Shown here: positions 13,546 through 25,740 of the stretch, piece after piece | Position numbering within the stretch: position 1 is the first letter of the stretch | How the letters are laid out: every line of letters starts with the position of its first letter | Origin: Streblospio benedicti | Taxonomy: Eukaryota > Annelida > Polychaeta > Spionida > Spionidae | Assembly (NCBI GenBank): GCA_019095985.1 | Contig: CM032660.1 | Location: 42,647,815 to 42,711,814, forward strand | Direction: 5' to 3' | DNA: 64,000 nucleotides | Program-made: the position numbers and the translations under genes | Notes under the pieces: model-generated | Told to the model about the DNA's origin: nothing | Databases searched by the model: none | Seen by the model: only the letters and a program-made list of their open reading frames with translations

Positions 13546-14290
13546 ACATTGGCTATTAATGTTGATGATTTATCTCTTGTTCTTCATGATGTTAATATAG
13601 GATGCTTTAATGATAATAAATGAATCAATCACTTAATGTACGCTGATGATACAGTAATTATTGCACAGCCGATTAGTGTACTACAGCACCTGATTCTTGT
13701 GTGTGACAAGTACGCAAGCTCGTCAAAGATTGTACTCAATGCAAAGAAAACAGTGTGTTTATGCCTAATTTACCTAAATTATTGCGCCTGTCAAACTAAT
13801 TGAAAATTATAAGTATTTGGGCGTCATTATAACTTGTACACTAAAGATGACTGTGATAATTCTAAGTTGCTAAGTTTTCTAAATTGCTGCTCAACTTATA
13901 TTCTAGGGGCAACAGTATTGTTAGAAAATTTAAGTCTTGTAGTCATGAAATACGTTGCAGCTATTTAAAAGTTACTGTACTAGTTTTTATTGTTTTCACT
14001 TCATTTTAATTTCAATGCAGAATCACTACATCGCATTAGAATTGCATACAACAGAGTTTTTAAGATCCTCAAGAATCTTTAAAAAATGTGTTATTTTTTC
14101 ACCTATATTTCTTGAATACGATGTTCACCATTTTAATGTTTTGCTGAGAAACAGAATAACAAGTTTTATAAAAAAAAAGACTTGACGCCTCAGAGAACAG
14201 TCTATTAAGAGAAATTGTCATGTCTCAATTTTATATTCAGAGTACTTTATTTACATATTGAAGAATTGCGATTTTTTTAATGTTATTTAA
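13546..14290 (+). mobile_element. LINE reverse-transcriptase fragment, copy 1
   Basis: Broken plus-strand frames encode a non-LTR reverse transcriptase: DDLSLVLHDVNIGCF, the catalytic YADDTVIIAQPISVLQHL, NAKKTVCLCL, ENYKYLGVII and a later LHRIRIAYNRVFKIL. Stops and shifts are frequent. It is an old 5'-truncated copy that predates the segmental duplication, since part of it recurs at 20890-21170. Confidence 0.75.
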
Positions 14291-14535
14291 TTTTTAATTC
14301 TATTTTAGATTTAATTTTAGTAATTGTGTTTTGTCTGTTTTTTAACAGAGGTCTCCCCATCTTTAGATATGAAGCTATTTTAACCCTACTATTTTGTCTT
14401 GTTTGTCATATTGTGTTTTGAACGTTAACCAACTGTTATCATTTACTCTGACAACTCTCTCAAGAAACCAACCAACATCTGGCATGATATCAATCCCTGC
14501 CGTATCATCTCTTTCACCAGATTCAACAACTGTCA

Positions 14536-14937
14536 CATTTTATCTGCTCCGGAGCTGTTTTGAGGAGGGGTGTTGGCAGAAAGGGTGTGTGTGTCCATAT
14601 GGCAATGGGGGAAACGGCTGGTGTCTATATGGGGTGGAGGTATGGCTGGTGGTGAGGCAGGGAGGAGCATTTAATCTGTTCCAGATCTCATCAATTTCAA
14701 CCCAAGCAGCAGCAGAAAAGGGGTGATTGAGATGCACATTTAATGGTCTGCACGTGTTTACCAGGGGTTTGGAGTAGCTGGACGGAGGGATATTAGAGGG
14801 ATTAAGCATTGCCACATACATGTAGTGTGTGTATGCCTGTCACATATGACTGAGGGAGGAAGGTAATGGAGGTGTATTTAATCTTTCCCACACCTGTATA
14901 GTGACGGGAGCTGGTCTGAGCGATGTAGGACAGGGAA
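14536..14937 (-). repeat. Dispersed repeat family R, copy 1
   Basis: Same family as 23205-24113, 41266-41828 and 49517-49841. It contains modules such as GGAGCATTTAATCTGTTCC and TGACGGGAGCTGGTCTGAG. It is cut by the gap at 14938. Confidence 0.7.
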
Positions 14938-15037
14938 NNNNNNNNNNNNNNNNNNNNNNNNNNNNNNNNNNNNNNNNNNNNNNNNNNNNNNNNNNNNNNN
15001 NNNNNNNNNNNNNNNNNNNNNNNNNNNNNNNNNNNNN
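14938..15037. other. Assembly gap 2 (100 N)
   Basis: 100 N inside a family R repeat, next to the start of segmental duplication copy 2. Confidence 0.99.
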
Positions 15038-15863
15038 GACCAAGTTTATTATACGCATATTCCTTGCTTGTGTAGTAAACTGGCGTATACATTAGCAAAA
15101 ATAGATTTTTACAGGTTTTGACTTCATTAACCATAAGCATCATAGACTTTTAGGTGAATAATGTGTGGTGTCAGTCTGCATATCAAATTATATGCTGTCA
15201 AATAATGTGTATGATATTTGTCTCGAGTCAGTGTTCGATTCCCAAGTTGCAGGCCGGCCTTGCTGTTACATATTTTGTACATTTTTAGATGTAAACTAGG
15301 ATCTTGATTCTGTAGTGTTCTGCTGTCAATCCCCGTCTGATGCTGGAATATCTTGGAATTGTATCATTCCCCTGCTGGAACATACATCAGCTAATGCATA
15401 GTGTTCTAGATTGATTTTTTTGAACAACTATAAATTTATGAATCTGTCACACAAATATTATAAAGTTCTGTAATCATTCTTTAAAGTGTGTTTGATTTTT
15501 TCTATGAGAATATAAATATCTCGATATACACAAGATGACATGATACTAGATTAGGTACATAACCAAAGGTCATCTTAAAGCTTGCTGAATGATACAAATT
15601 ACTTGTAAAAGCCTATGAACTATTGCCAAACGTTCTGCATATTTATGTGTTCAAAATAAACGAAATATTCTAATTTTCAACAGCAATAATAAATCAATGA
15701 TTTAACATGTAAAGTGAACAAAGAGTTCCAAGTGATTTCATTCTTAAGTGCACCATGAAGTGATGTTTGATTCGTTGACATATGTGCTTTGCATGTTTTG
15801 ACAGGATTCATGTCTAAGAAATATATAAAAAAATCTGTTTCTGAAAACTGTGCATATACTTAC

Positions 15864-15945
15864 CATCCACTGTCTACACTGTCCTCGTCAGTGATCGTCG
15901 ACGCCTCCACAGGTGGATTGTAGTGTCTCATTGTTTTGGCCTTAG
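15864..15945 (-). CDS. Beta exon, copy 3
   Basis: 82 bases between tttgttgcag and gtaagt. In one frame it resembles ISVEAST-I-DED-VDS of the other copies; in phase 0 it resembles LRPK-MR-Y-PSLW of the plus-strand e4. It has small deletions (three bases in all) compared with the 85-base copies. Confidence 0.4.
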
Positions 15946-18900
15946 CTGCAACAAACAGATAATACAGCTCATACAGCAGTACGTCTACAGGTTTAGCCAC
16001 GTTATCCTGTAGTGTTCTGCTGTCAATCCCCGTCTGATGCTGGAATATCTTGGCATTGTATCATTCCCCTGCTGGAACATACATCAGCTAATTCATAGTG
16101 TTCTAGTTTGATTTTATGAACAACTATAAATCTATGAATCTGTCACACAAATATTATGAAGTTCTGTAATCATTCTTCAAAGTGTGTTTGATTTTTTCTA
16201 TGAGAATATAAATATCTTGATATACACAAAATGACATGATCCTAGATTAGGTACATAACCATAAATTATATTGTTCATTCCTACCTTAGGTGTGCTATCC
16301 TCAATCAACAGGTTTTCTTCTTCTGTATCTTCATTTTCTGTTGTTGCTGCATCAACACTTATGCCTTCATCATCTCGTGGAATGGGCTTCGTCTTTCTTC
16401 TACCTCTTCGTTCAGCGATCGAATTATCCAGATCTTTGGATCCCGATAAAGAATTTCTCTTTCTGATTCCTATAATTCCCAAGTATCATATGCACATCAT
16501 GTCTATATCCTTTCTAAAATTTAAGTTTCATTGAATTCTATATGTAAGAGAAAATATGGTTTGATGTGTTTTAGTTATTTATCAGAGTTAACAGTCATTG
16601 TAACAGAAATGTCAGTTTTGAAAAGATCAATACATCCCGTGGCCTTTTTCAACGCCTGGTACTTGCTCTCAACTAATATACGTGTGGTTCTTACCTTTGT
16701 AACGAACAATTCACATGGACGCGATCCTAGTGGATTGACGTCGCTCATCGATTGGTGCTTGCTGTTGTTCCTTTACCATTTTGTTTCGTTTGAGCCTGTT
16801 ATAATATACATACAGTACATGTGAAATTCAGATAACAATGCTAGTGATTTTATTCTTTTAAACACAGGGGATTAGCAAAATGTTATAATCCATCAACTCA
16901 ACTAACTATTCTACAGTAAAACGCCAGTATCTAGTTTGGAATAGTATATGCAACCAATAAACAGATTTTTCATTATAATTAAGTTGATTTTATAGCAGCA
17001 TTGTAAAGGAATACAATTATTACATGAAGGTTGAAAAGACATGGATACTTCCCCCCTCCCCCCGCCTTAATTGTGGCTAGCCTGGTGACAAAGCCACTCA
17101 AGCATAACACATGGGATTAGCATTTTTTTGTTATGAAAATATGTTTTATTCACATTACCCCTTTTATAATCCATTTCAATATATAAAGCCAGATTCTCAA
17201 GTTTATTGCATAAACAAACAACATTGTGTAAATCTTTTGATAATTATTGAATTTTCAATGATGTGTAAAATGAGTAACATCATAAATCAAATAATATTTG
17301 CTTAAGAATCTGAAACATGATATAATCTAGTAGAATAATCCAATAATAAAATAAACTTATAAGTAAAAAGATTATACAATGGTGAATGGGCTTGCCATCT
17401 AGAATCTGTAAGACGATACAATATAGGTGTGCTTGTTTTTGGTAATTTATGTTAAAGAAAATATGGTTTAATGTGTTTTTAGTTTTTTTGTCAGAGTTAA
17501 CAAAGTCATTGTAACAGAAATGTCAGTTTTGAAATTATCAATACATCCCGTGGCCTTTTTCAACGCCTGGTACTTACTCTCCACTATTTTGACCTTTCCC
17601 AACTGTTACATGTACATACATGTGGTTCTTACCTTTGCAATGAACAATTCACATGGACGCGCGATCCTAGTGGATCGACGTCGCTCATCGATTGGTGCTT
17701 GCTGTTGTTTCTTTTCCATTTTGTCCCGTTTGAGCCTGTTATAATATACATACAGTACATGTGAAATACAGACAACAATGCTAGTGATTTTATTCTTTTA
17801 AACACAGGGGATTAGCAAAATGTTATAACCCATCAACTCAACTAACTATTCTACAGTAAAACGCCAGTATCTATTTTGAAATAGCATATGCAACTGATAA
17901 ACAGATTTTTTATTATAATTAAGTTGATTTTATAGCTGCATTGTAAAGGAATACAATTATTACATGTAGGTTGAAAAGACATGGATACTGATTTGTAGTT
18001 ATATTTTTGTGCCACCCTGTAATAGTGGCAACTTCAAACCTGTGAAATTTTGAAAAAGTGTGATGTTCAATATATTTCGAAATATGATTTACACAGCTCT
18101 CATTATCTGTCTTTATTATTAATTATATGTATGGTTTATAGATAAATAAAGAACATATAATCTTAAGATAGGTAATTTTTTATTATAGCTATACAACCCA
18201 ATATTGTCTACAAAATTTAAAATTGACAAAGCAGCCTAACATAAACAAATCAATTCAAATTTTATTTTTTCAATATTGCTATTTAACCAAGGCTGTTTGA
18301 GTAAAACTAATGATGGATTATCGTTTTAAAAATTCTACTTTACATAATTCCAATGTTAAACCAAATAATAATAGTATTTCACAAAAGCAGCAAGTATTAA
18401 ATATAAATAGTTTAATTATAATAATATTAGACCCACAAAAAGTGGAATATCCAAACCAAACCCCCCACTCCCTCTCTCCTAGGTGGAATATTGTTCCACT
18501 TGAGCGGAGCATGACAAAATGTACATCATGCCTTATTCAACCCCACTCCCAGCTGAAGAATATAAAAGATAAGTTTTTACATTAAAATATCTTTATCATG
18601 AAATTGAAATAAGTGACGTTATATCTACTTAAGACAAAACAAATAACATCAATGTTGCAAAAAGATTTATCTGGAAATTATTCTGTCAAATATTGAGTCA
18701 CAATGTACTCATTGTGTCAAGTAAACAAAACTGATTTACACTGAATTGATGGTTTTTATCGTTGATTTAATTTTCTTGACAAGTATCTTTATTTCCCACT
18801 TCTTATAATTTCCTTGCAAGGAATTTACACATTGCTTCTAGTCAGTAGAAAATGTGAAAACCCCGTCGCCAAAGTTCGAACTTTTCTTGCTCTGCAAACA

Positions 18901-19645
18901 AAGCAATAAGCATCATAGACTTTTAGGTGAAAAATGTGTTGTATTAGTCTGCAGATCAAATTATATTCTGTCTGTTTTAACATAAAAATGAAATAAATAG
19001 TTCATAATATTTTCAGCAAGCATTAATTGTCCTTGATCTGGAGGGTCAGCCATTAGCTCGCCATGGCTTCTGATGCTGCATTTTACACTTATAACCCTTA
19101 AATTTTTCTCATTGCGGTTACCTACTCCTGTTGTTCCACTACTTTTGCTTCAATTAATTGTTATCTTGTTCTTGTTATTTTTAGCATGCCTACTTCGTTT
19201 ATTACATTATCTCACATTTTCTTTTCCTATAATGTTCTTGTATATTCTAGATCATTGTATGATTGTTACAAAGAAAAACAATCTCCCAGTAGGATTATGG
19301 TAGCTTGGCCGTGTTTGTGTTATGAAGTGAAGTGAACAAAACTGATTTTCACTGAATATATGGTTTTTATTGTAGTTTTTCAACAAGTATCTTTAATTCT
19401 CACTTCTTCTTATAATTTCTTTGCAAGGAATCTACACATTGCTTCAGTAGCAAACGTGAAAACCAAAGTCATAAATTTATGGAAAGTATTTACTGTCAAA
19501 AATAACTATTTCTCATTTTGCACTTACCTCGAAGGTACGCCGTCGCCCAAGTTCGAACGTTTCTTGCTCTGCAAGCAAAGCAATAAGAGTGACATGGTGA
19601 ACATGAGCAAGGCCATGAAGATCCAGATGATGGCGACCACACACG
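15864..19645 (-). CDS. Unrecognised membrane-protein gene fragment, array copy 2 (gamma-delta-alpha-beta exons)
   Basis: Exon candidates on the minus strand, in order, are gamma 19528-19645, delta 17633-17735, (second delta 16695-16795), alpha 16285-16469 and beta 15864-15945. Gamma encodes a hydrophobic helix (VVAIIWIFMALLMFTMSLLL) then basic SKKRSNLGDGVPSR. Its phase-2 end joins delta exactly (LKRDKMEKKQQQAPIDE, RRRSTRIARP). Alpha encodes basic then acidic sequence (RRGRRKTKPIPRDDEG, ENEDTEEENLLIEDSTPK). In phase 0, beta encodes LRPKTMRHYNPSLWRRRRSL then a stop, like the plus-strand gene. This is inferred to be the transmembrane and cytoplasmic tail of a type I-like protein. No upstream ectodomain is found. 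Confidence 0.45.
16285..16469 (-). CDS. Alpha exon, copy 2
   Basis: 185 bases ending AAG before gtagga, with a gaattatag acceptor. It is open throughout: RKRNSLSGSKDLDNSIAERR, then RDDEGISVDAATTENEDTEE and ENLLIEDSTPK. It moves from basic to highly acidic and has no recognised domain. It is nearly identical to the 7959-8143 copy (one Asp/Ala difference seen). EGISVDAAT echoes SISVEASTI of the beta exon. Confidence 0.5.
16695..16795 (-). pseudogene. Delta exon copy 3, frameshifted
   Basis: Copy of delta4 with intact AG and GT borders but a two-base deletion in the GCGCG run, which brings in an early TGA. It also reads LKRNKMVKEQQ, with several amino-acid changes. Confidence 0.5.
17633..17735 (-). 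CDS. Delta exon, intact copy (delta4)
   Basis: 103 bases between ttataacag and gtaaga, phase 2 in and 0 out. It encodes a strongly basic, Gln-containing segment (KRDKMEKKQQQAPIDERRR, then STRIARPCELFIAK). Phase and splice sites are compatible with the gamma exon upstream. Confidence 0.5.
19528..19645 (-). CDS. Gamma exon with predicted transmembrane helix
   Basis: Reading phase 1 after a weak gtgag acceptor, it encodes about 22 hydrophobic residues followed by basic SKKRS, a stop-transfer pattern, and ends before gtaagt. The base composition here is balanced, so the hydrophobicity is not merely T-richness. The 12.1-kb copy has lost this frame. Shorter gamma copies use an internal TTTGCTTGCAG as acceptor. 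Confidence 0.45.
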
Positions 19646-20889
19646 CTCACCAACACGGACGGTGGAGGCTTCGTGCTGGTGCCGCAAGGGCAGCTCAAGG
19701 TCAGGCAAGCAATGTTGTTGTTATATCTTGGGTTAAAACTACTGTTCAAAGAAGTACAGTACAATCTTCAATTGAACCACTTCTATATAGATACAACCTC
19801 TGTAATAAGACCAATTCTGAAGGTCCTAAGCATTCATTAGGATGCCATTCAGATGAACCTTCATAAGGAGATTGGAACCAGTGGCCTGCACGGTCTGAAC
19901 AGAGAGGTTCTAATGCAGTGTACACCACAATATCATAGAACTGGATGATGGGTGCGGGTTTATAAAGAAGTGGGATGGGGGGAAAACACAAAAAGAAATA
20001 GGGATGGGGGAAGGCTAAAAATAGGGATGTGGGATTCCAAAGGAGTGGGCTGTAGGAGAAAAGCCTAAAAATAGTGGAGTGTCACTCTTTGGGGAAAACG
20101 CCTCAAAAGTGGGAAGTGGGGTATGGGAATAAGGCAAAGATATCTTGGATGTGGGATTTCTTAACCCCTTATTACCCCACCCCGCCTGGATGATCTGCAA
20201 GTTACACGGACACTAATTGTGATGTGATATTTTCAGGGCAAGGAAACAATGATGATCAGGCCTGATCAGGCTACATGCCTCTAGAATCTAGATCCAACAC
20301 AGAACTATAACGTCCAATTCCTACAGCCATAACTGCTGCCAGCATGCATTAGAACCTCCTATGAGCAACACTTGCCTAGTGGGACAACCTCAATAACAAA
20401 CCAATATACAATGGACTTTCATAAAGAAACCATCGACTCTATGGACACCACTTGAAGCATGACCCTTGGGTGGTCATTAGAGATGTTCTACTTAAATAGA
20501 CCTAGCAACAAATGTCTATGCTATATGCTGTGGCCTCAGTATTACAATGCTATTTGAATATAACAAGGGTATGTGTATCACATTCTAACTGGTGGTTTGT
20601 AGATATTGTTCTTCTTCAATGTAAATTTTTCTTTAGTTCGATATTAATTTTTGGAGTCGGAAATTACATTTTACTGCATATACAAAAACGTTTCTGCAAT
20701 AATTAACAAGTAAAATGATAATTGAAATGTTAGATAATGTGATAAATTGGTAACTTTAATGTTGATTATGTGAAAACAAAAAGTAAGTGTTATTACATGG
20801 ATAAAAAGATACTACATGTACATATAATGATATATGGCAGAAGTCACATTATACTACATATGTAGTTCCACCGCTGGGTTACTATAAAT

Positions 20890-21170
20890 CTAGAATATAG
20901 TTTTTAAGTTGCTGCTCAACTTATATTCTAGGGGCAACATTGCATACAACAGAGTTTTTAAGATCCTCATGAATCTTAAAAAACGTGTTATTTTTTCACC
21001 TATATTTCTGTTTGTTCACCATTTTAATGTTTTGCTGAGCAACAGCATGACAAGTTTTATTAAAAAAGACTTGAAGCCTCAGAGAACAGTCTATGAAGAG
21101 AAATTGTCGTGTCTCAATTTTATATTCAGAGTACTTTATTTACATATAGGAGAATTGTGATTTCTTTTAA
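20890..21170 (+). mobile_element. LINE fragment, copy 2 (internally deleted)
   Basis: Corresponds to the 3' part of the 13546-14290 fragment (IAYNRVFKIL and following). The catalytic YADD region has been removed by the deletion in copy 2. Confidence 0.65.
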
Positions 21171-22531
21171 TGTTATTTATTTTTAAGCAACTTCTATCTT
21201 TAGATATGAAGCTATTTTAGTATTTTGTCTTGTTTGTCATATTGTGTTTTGTCTGTTTTTTTACTACCGGTATTTTACATTTATATTTTTATACCTTGAT
21301 TATACATCCTGTACATGTATATCATTGAAATAAACTATAAAAGTATTAGTATTGGCTTGCAGACTGTTTAAGTTTGCGTGTTTGCACCTACCCACGAAAT
21401 TCGGAAATCAAACCATGCGCAAACATTTCTAGTTTTACAGTAAATATATTAGGTCTTGTAATGAATTTGCAAATGCTAATAAATTGTTTATAATTGCAAT
21501 TACTTAAAGCACGTGTTTTCAGATTGATATCATTTGTTTGTCAAGTTAATCGGGGATAGACCATTTCATAAAGTAGTGTGTGCTATTTGATAATAGTGGT
21601 GTCCCATTGCTCTGTTCTCTGAAAGACCACATAATTTTCTTTTCAAAACTCTTTGTCATCTGGTGTGCGTTGATGAATTTCAAATGTTTAGTCTTTGTGA
21701 TAACTGACAACAATCTTGAAAACACAGCCCGCCAATCAAACCCAAGATGTCAACCTCATCCATGATGACAAAGAGGCAGATAATAGTACACAAACAGAAA
21801 CCATATTATAGTTTTAATGCCAGTTTGTAAACTCAATATTAAAAGTAGCATGTTTCATGTGTTAATAGAATTCTAGGGTACAGTATTCATTTCTTCAACC
21901 AGTGTATGTGCAAAAATAACACCCCAGAAAAATATATTTATATAGGCTTGATTTGGTAAATATGTACCCAATATGTACAATATCAATTTACAGTTCACAT
22001 TAATACATACCTGGTAGTGTAGAACTCATCCTAGCTGTTTCTTCAAGCCATATCCATCAAATTGTATATTGTTATTGCTATAAACATGGAATTTCTACAT
22101 GCAACTTGATTCACTTGCTAGTAATGACATTTTGAAAACATGATTTTTTTTCTTGTTCCTCATTTTATTATTCAAGAAACTGTGTTAATCAATATTTTGT
22201 GACAAACATGCATAGAATGACTAAAGTTAACATCATGATTTGTTTAAATGAAAATCCACTTTAAAAATAGTGTACTGTAATATTTTTTCTTTTATAACTC
22301 AATTAAGACCACAGAAATCTATCATGAAAGCAACATTATGATCACATGTATGTTTTGCTAAGTAATGAAAAATTATGTACTTTATTGTGTGTTACGAACG
22401 TTGCTAAATAAAAGTACAAAAGCCATTGTAAATGTATTTGTGTGGTATGCTTGTCAGAATTGCCTAATAAAACCTTATTTATAAACAATGCTTTAACAAA
22501 CTGGTGCAAGAATTAACGAGACTTTGTGCTT

Positions 22532-22774
22532 GTTGTTTTATTTTAGTATAAAAGTACATTCATTTCCCTTTTTAAAAATGTACAACACTTTAAGGGTTTC
22601 GGGAATAGAATTTGGTTTATGGACCATACAAAAGATCATGTATACAATATTGGTACAGGAAAAATTAACATTTTGTATGGTCCATAAACCTAATTCTATT
22701 CCCGAAACCCTTAAAGTGTTATACATCTTTAAAAAGGGAAGTTAATGTACTTTTATACTAAAATAAAAAACAAG
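22532..22774. repeat. Foldback with about 100-base arms
   Basis: Arms contain TTTCCCTTTTTAAA and CACTTTAAGGGTTTCGGGAA, then GGTTTATGGACCATACAAAA, in inverted order around a centre of about 40 bases. It could extrude as a cruciform. Overlapping antiparallel ORFs here are only a result of the symmetry. Confidence 0.7.
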
Positions 22775-22859
22775 AACATTTTGAGATTTTTTTTTCTCAA
22801 AATTCTTTTATTTCCAGAAACTCTCCTTAAAACATTTTGAAAGGAGGGAATTTTCGATA

Positions 22860-23069
22860 ATGTTCAAGTTAGTATTGAATATCTATATATATAAAGGAAG
22901 AGGCGGTTTTTTGCGTCACAAAAGGCTTTTTAACCACAAGACGTACAAGCTTCAAACTATGTATGTAAAATCAGGACAACTTGGTGGTCGTTATAATATC
23001 ACATTCAAACCAAATAAATTGGTTTTAATGATAAAAAACAAGAAAAAAGAATTTCTAGAAAGGTTGCTT
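22860..23069 (+). CDS. Short ORF conserved in both inverted-repeat arms
   Basis: Encodes MFKLVLN then YKGRGGFL-HKR-FNHKTYKLQ and YNITFKPNKLVLMIKNKKKE to about 69 residues. The copy at 49842-50051 (minus) keeps it open with few changes. It is basic, with no recognised domain. Recent duplication alone could explain the conservation, so coding is uncertain. Confidence 0.25.
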
Positions 23070-23204
23070 ACAGGGCCATGTTTGTTAAAGGTATGTAATA
23101 CGTTAAACGTTTGTATATGTCAAACGTACGTTGCACGTCACACGTACGTAGTCATACAATGATAGGGCCACCGAGAGAACTGGGGAGGGTGGTGATTGTG
23201 ATGG

Positions 23205-24113
23205 AGACGCATTTTATCTGCTCCGGACTAGTCTCGCGCAACACAGACCAACGTACAGCCCCGTCAAAGTGAGGCTGGCTGGTCGAGACTAGCTCCGGAC
23301 CTGTTTTGAGGAGGGGTGTTGGCAGAAAGGGTGTGTGTGTCCATATGGCGGGGGAGGGGGAGGGGCATGGATGGTAGTGGAGCATTTAATATGTTCCAGA
23401 TCTTATCAATTTCAACCCGAGCAGCAGCAGAAATAGGGTGATTGAGATGCACATTTATAATGGTCTGCAGGTGTTTACCAGTGATAGGAGTAGCTGGAGG
23501 GAGGAATATTAGAGGGATCAAGCATTGTCACATACATGTCGTGTGTGTACGGCTGTCACATATGACTGTGGGAGGAAGGTGATGGGGGTGATGGGGGTGT
23601 ATTTAATCTTTCCCAGACCTGTATAGTGACGGGAGCTGGTGTGAAGGATGTGGGACAGGGGAAAGAATGGGAAGGGAGGAGCATTTATTCTGTTCCAGAT
23701 CTTATCGTTTCAACCAGAGCACCAGCAAGAAGGGTGTGCATTAATTATGGACCTGTTTAGATGGGGATGGGGTTGAGAGGGTTGGGGAGAGAAGAGGGGG
23801 GTGGGGTGGCGGTGGAAGTAAGGGTAGGGATGAGTGGGATATTTAATCTGCTTCGCACATGTTAACCAGTACCTGGGGAGGGATATTAGAGGGATCAATC
23901 ATTGCCATATTTAGTACATTTAGTGTGTAAATGGCTGTGACATGGGAGGACGGTAATGTAGGTGTATTTAATCCGTCACAGACCTATACTCTGACGAGAA
24001 CTGGTTCGAGGGATGTGGGACAGGAGGAATGGTGGGGAAGGAGGAGCATTTAATCTGTTCCGGATCTCATCTGTTTCAACCCGAGCAACGCCGGGTAAAC
24101 AGCTAGTATTACC
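23205..24113 (-). repeat. Dispersed repeat family R, copy 2
   Basis: Three tandem-like modules (GGAGCATTTA near 23388, 23677 and 24044) are about 290-370 bp apart. It ends CGGGTAAACAGCTAGT, the family's terminus. No ORF. Confidence 0.7.
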
Positions 24114-24754
24114 ATAAAACTAGAAATATTTGCATAAGATTTCAATGGCAAATATCGCGATAAAATCTCTAAATGAAACAGTCTGCAAACATTGTAGCCA
24201 GCCAATATTTTTATTTCATTACAATTTCTAATGTTTATAGTAGAGAAAGTATTGCACATCAATATTCATCAATCATGGAGCTCTGGTATTGCATCTGTAT
24301 ATTGATTACTGTAAAATTAGAAATTTTTTAATTTGCAAATTTCATGGGTAGGAGAAAAAAAACGCAAACTCAAAAAGTCAACAAACATAAATAGCCTCTG
24401 TAAAGTAGATGAGGATGAACCAAATCGCAAAATTTGTCGCATAATAATGCCCCACCCCCAGAATCTTTTTGAAAGATACAATGAAATGGTGCTTTCTGGT
24501 GACTTTTGCAGAATCTTAACCAGGTAAAGGAACCTGGTGTAACGTGGTCTGGAACCGGCCCTTGTCCCACTATGCACACGACTCTTAGAATACGTACATC
24601 ATGCCGTTGAATGGATAGACTGTCCGTTGTGCGCATGACATGACATCTCATTGCAAAAATGATCATGCTGTGCTGGTAGCATTTGTAATACATGTTGCCA
24701 ACGTGCATTTGAGTGTTTCCCACGTCATTCAAACATGCTTATATCGTTTTCCAT

Positions 24755-25065
24755 ACGTTTTCAAAACCACAGGGTTACGTCATCCCCACATCTGGGTTAC
24801 GTTTGAGTTGGGTGGTTTCCAAATTTTTAGGACCTTCACGTCTGATTTTGGTTCCTACAGACGTTTTATGATCCACGTCTGCGACTTTAAAAAGGATATC
24901 TTCTAGTTTTCAAAACCAAAGCGTTACTTCATCCTCAAGTATGACCCACGTTTTACTGACGTTTTAGTTAGGAGCTCCACACGTTTTCTCGATGTCCTCA
25001 TATGATTTCGGTCCCTACCTACATTTTATGAACGTCCTAAAAATTAGCACTTATTGGACGTTGGC
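24755..25065. repeat. Weak 150-bp direct duplication
   Basis: TTTTCAAAACCA-AG-GTTAC and a later CTAC-ACATTTTATGA-type block occur twice, near 24755-24900 and 24905-25050, with many differences. Confidence 0.45.
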
Positions 25066-25149
25066 AAACGACGTAAGGGAACGATGATGAATAACGATAC
25101 CAGGGTGGGGGTGGGGGTGGCGGATCGTCCATCTTGTGGGGGCTCAGAG

Positions 25150-25700
25150 AAAAAGTAAGCCGACCCCCCCATCAATATTTTAAACAGTTGCGTGACCCCC
25201 TCCCCCCCTACGCTGAAGCAAAATTTCTAAACATAGTCATTGCATTTTTGGACAATTGCAAAAGAATATGTGTGAAACATTATACCTTAGGGTGATAAAA
25301 AAAGTTCAGCGACAACCCCCCCCCAAAAAAAAAAAAAAGGAATCAGAAAAGTTGGACGACCCCCCATCTTTTTGGACGAATGCCCCCCCGGTAGATTTGG
25401 GAGTGTTAATAAAGTACTGGGCGCGGAGGGTCGGTAATTTCCCAAACTCGATGGTTGAAACTTTTCTGGTCCTTTCCCTTGGCACCAGTGAGACTTTTCT
25501 GGTTCTCATCCCCCCATCTGCCCTTAAATAGAAATGCATGGCCTAAACAAAAATGCGGATCAGAATTATGCCCGCTGCATCTTCGGTAAAAAAAATATGG
25601 TTCTCTCACTGCCCCCCCAAAAAAAAAAAAAAAAAAAAAATCCTGGTCCTCCCCCTTGGCATAGGCAGAACTTTATTGGTCCTTCCCCCAATTTTACAGA
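25150..25700. repeat. Low-complexity C-run and A-run region
   Basis: Repeated C7-C9 runs, often followed by A-runs of 14-20 (25313-25338, 25612-25640), with a TTTTCTGGT-CTT motif recurring. The strand bias is strong. No gene is seen. Confidence 0.8.
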
Positions 25701-25740
25701 CCCCTCTTCCCAAGTACTTAATTAACATTCCCTTATGACA

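Larger units (their letters stand above)
6805..14290. repeat. Segmental duplication, copy 1
   Basis: It aligns in the same order with 15136-21170: exon copies, introns, the purine-rich block at 12480-12770 and the LINE fragment at the end. Differences are small indels and substitutions, plus the 10061-11356 insertion here and a deletion of about 450 bases in copy 2 near 20900. An inner unit is itself tandem (8330-8760 and 9263-9690). Confidence 0.8.
15136..21170. repeat. Segmental duplication, copy 2
   Basis: Counterpart of 6805-14290, with the inner tandem unit at 16615-17040 and 17520-17980. It begins about 100 bases after the assembly gap at 14938-15037, so the gap lies near the junction and the true left border may be hidden. 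Confidence 0.8.
21802..23076. repeat. Long inverted repeat, left arm
   Basis: About 1.27 kb, the reverse complement of 49842-51066 with high identity. It carries a foldback (22532-22774) and a short conserved ORF (22860-23069). Confidence 0.8.
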
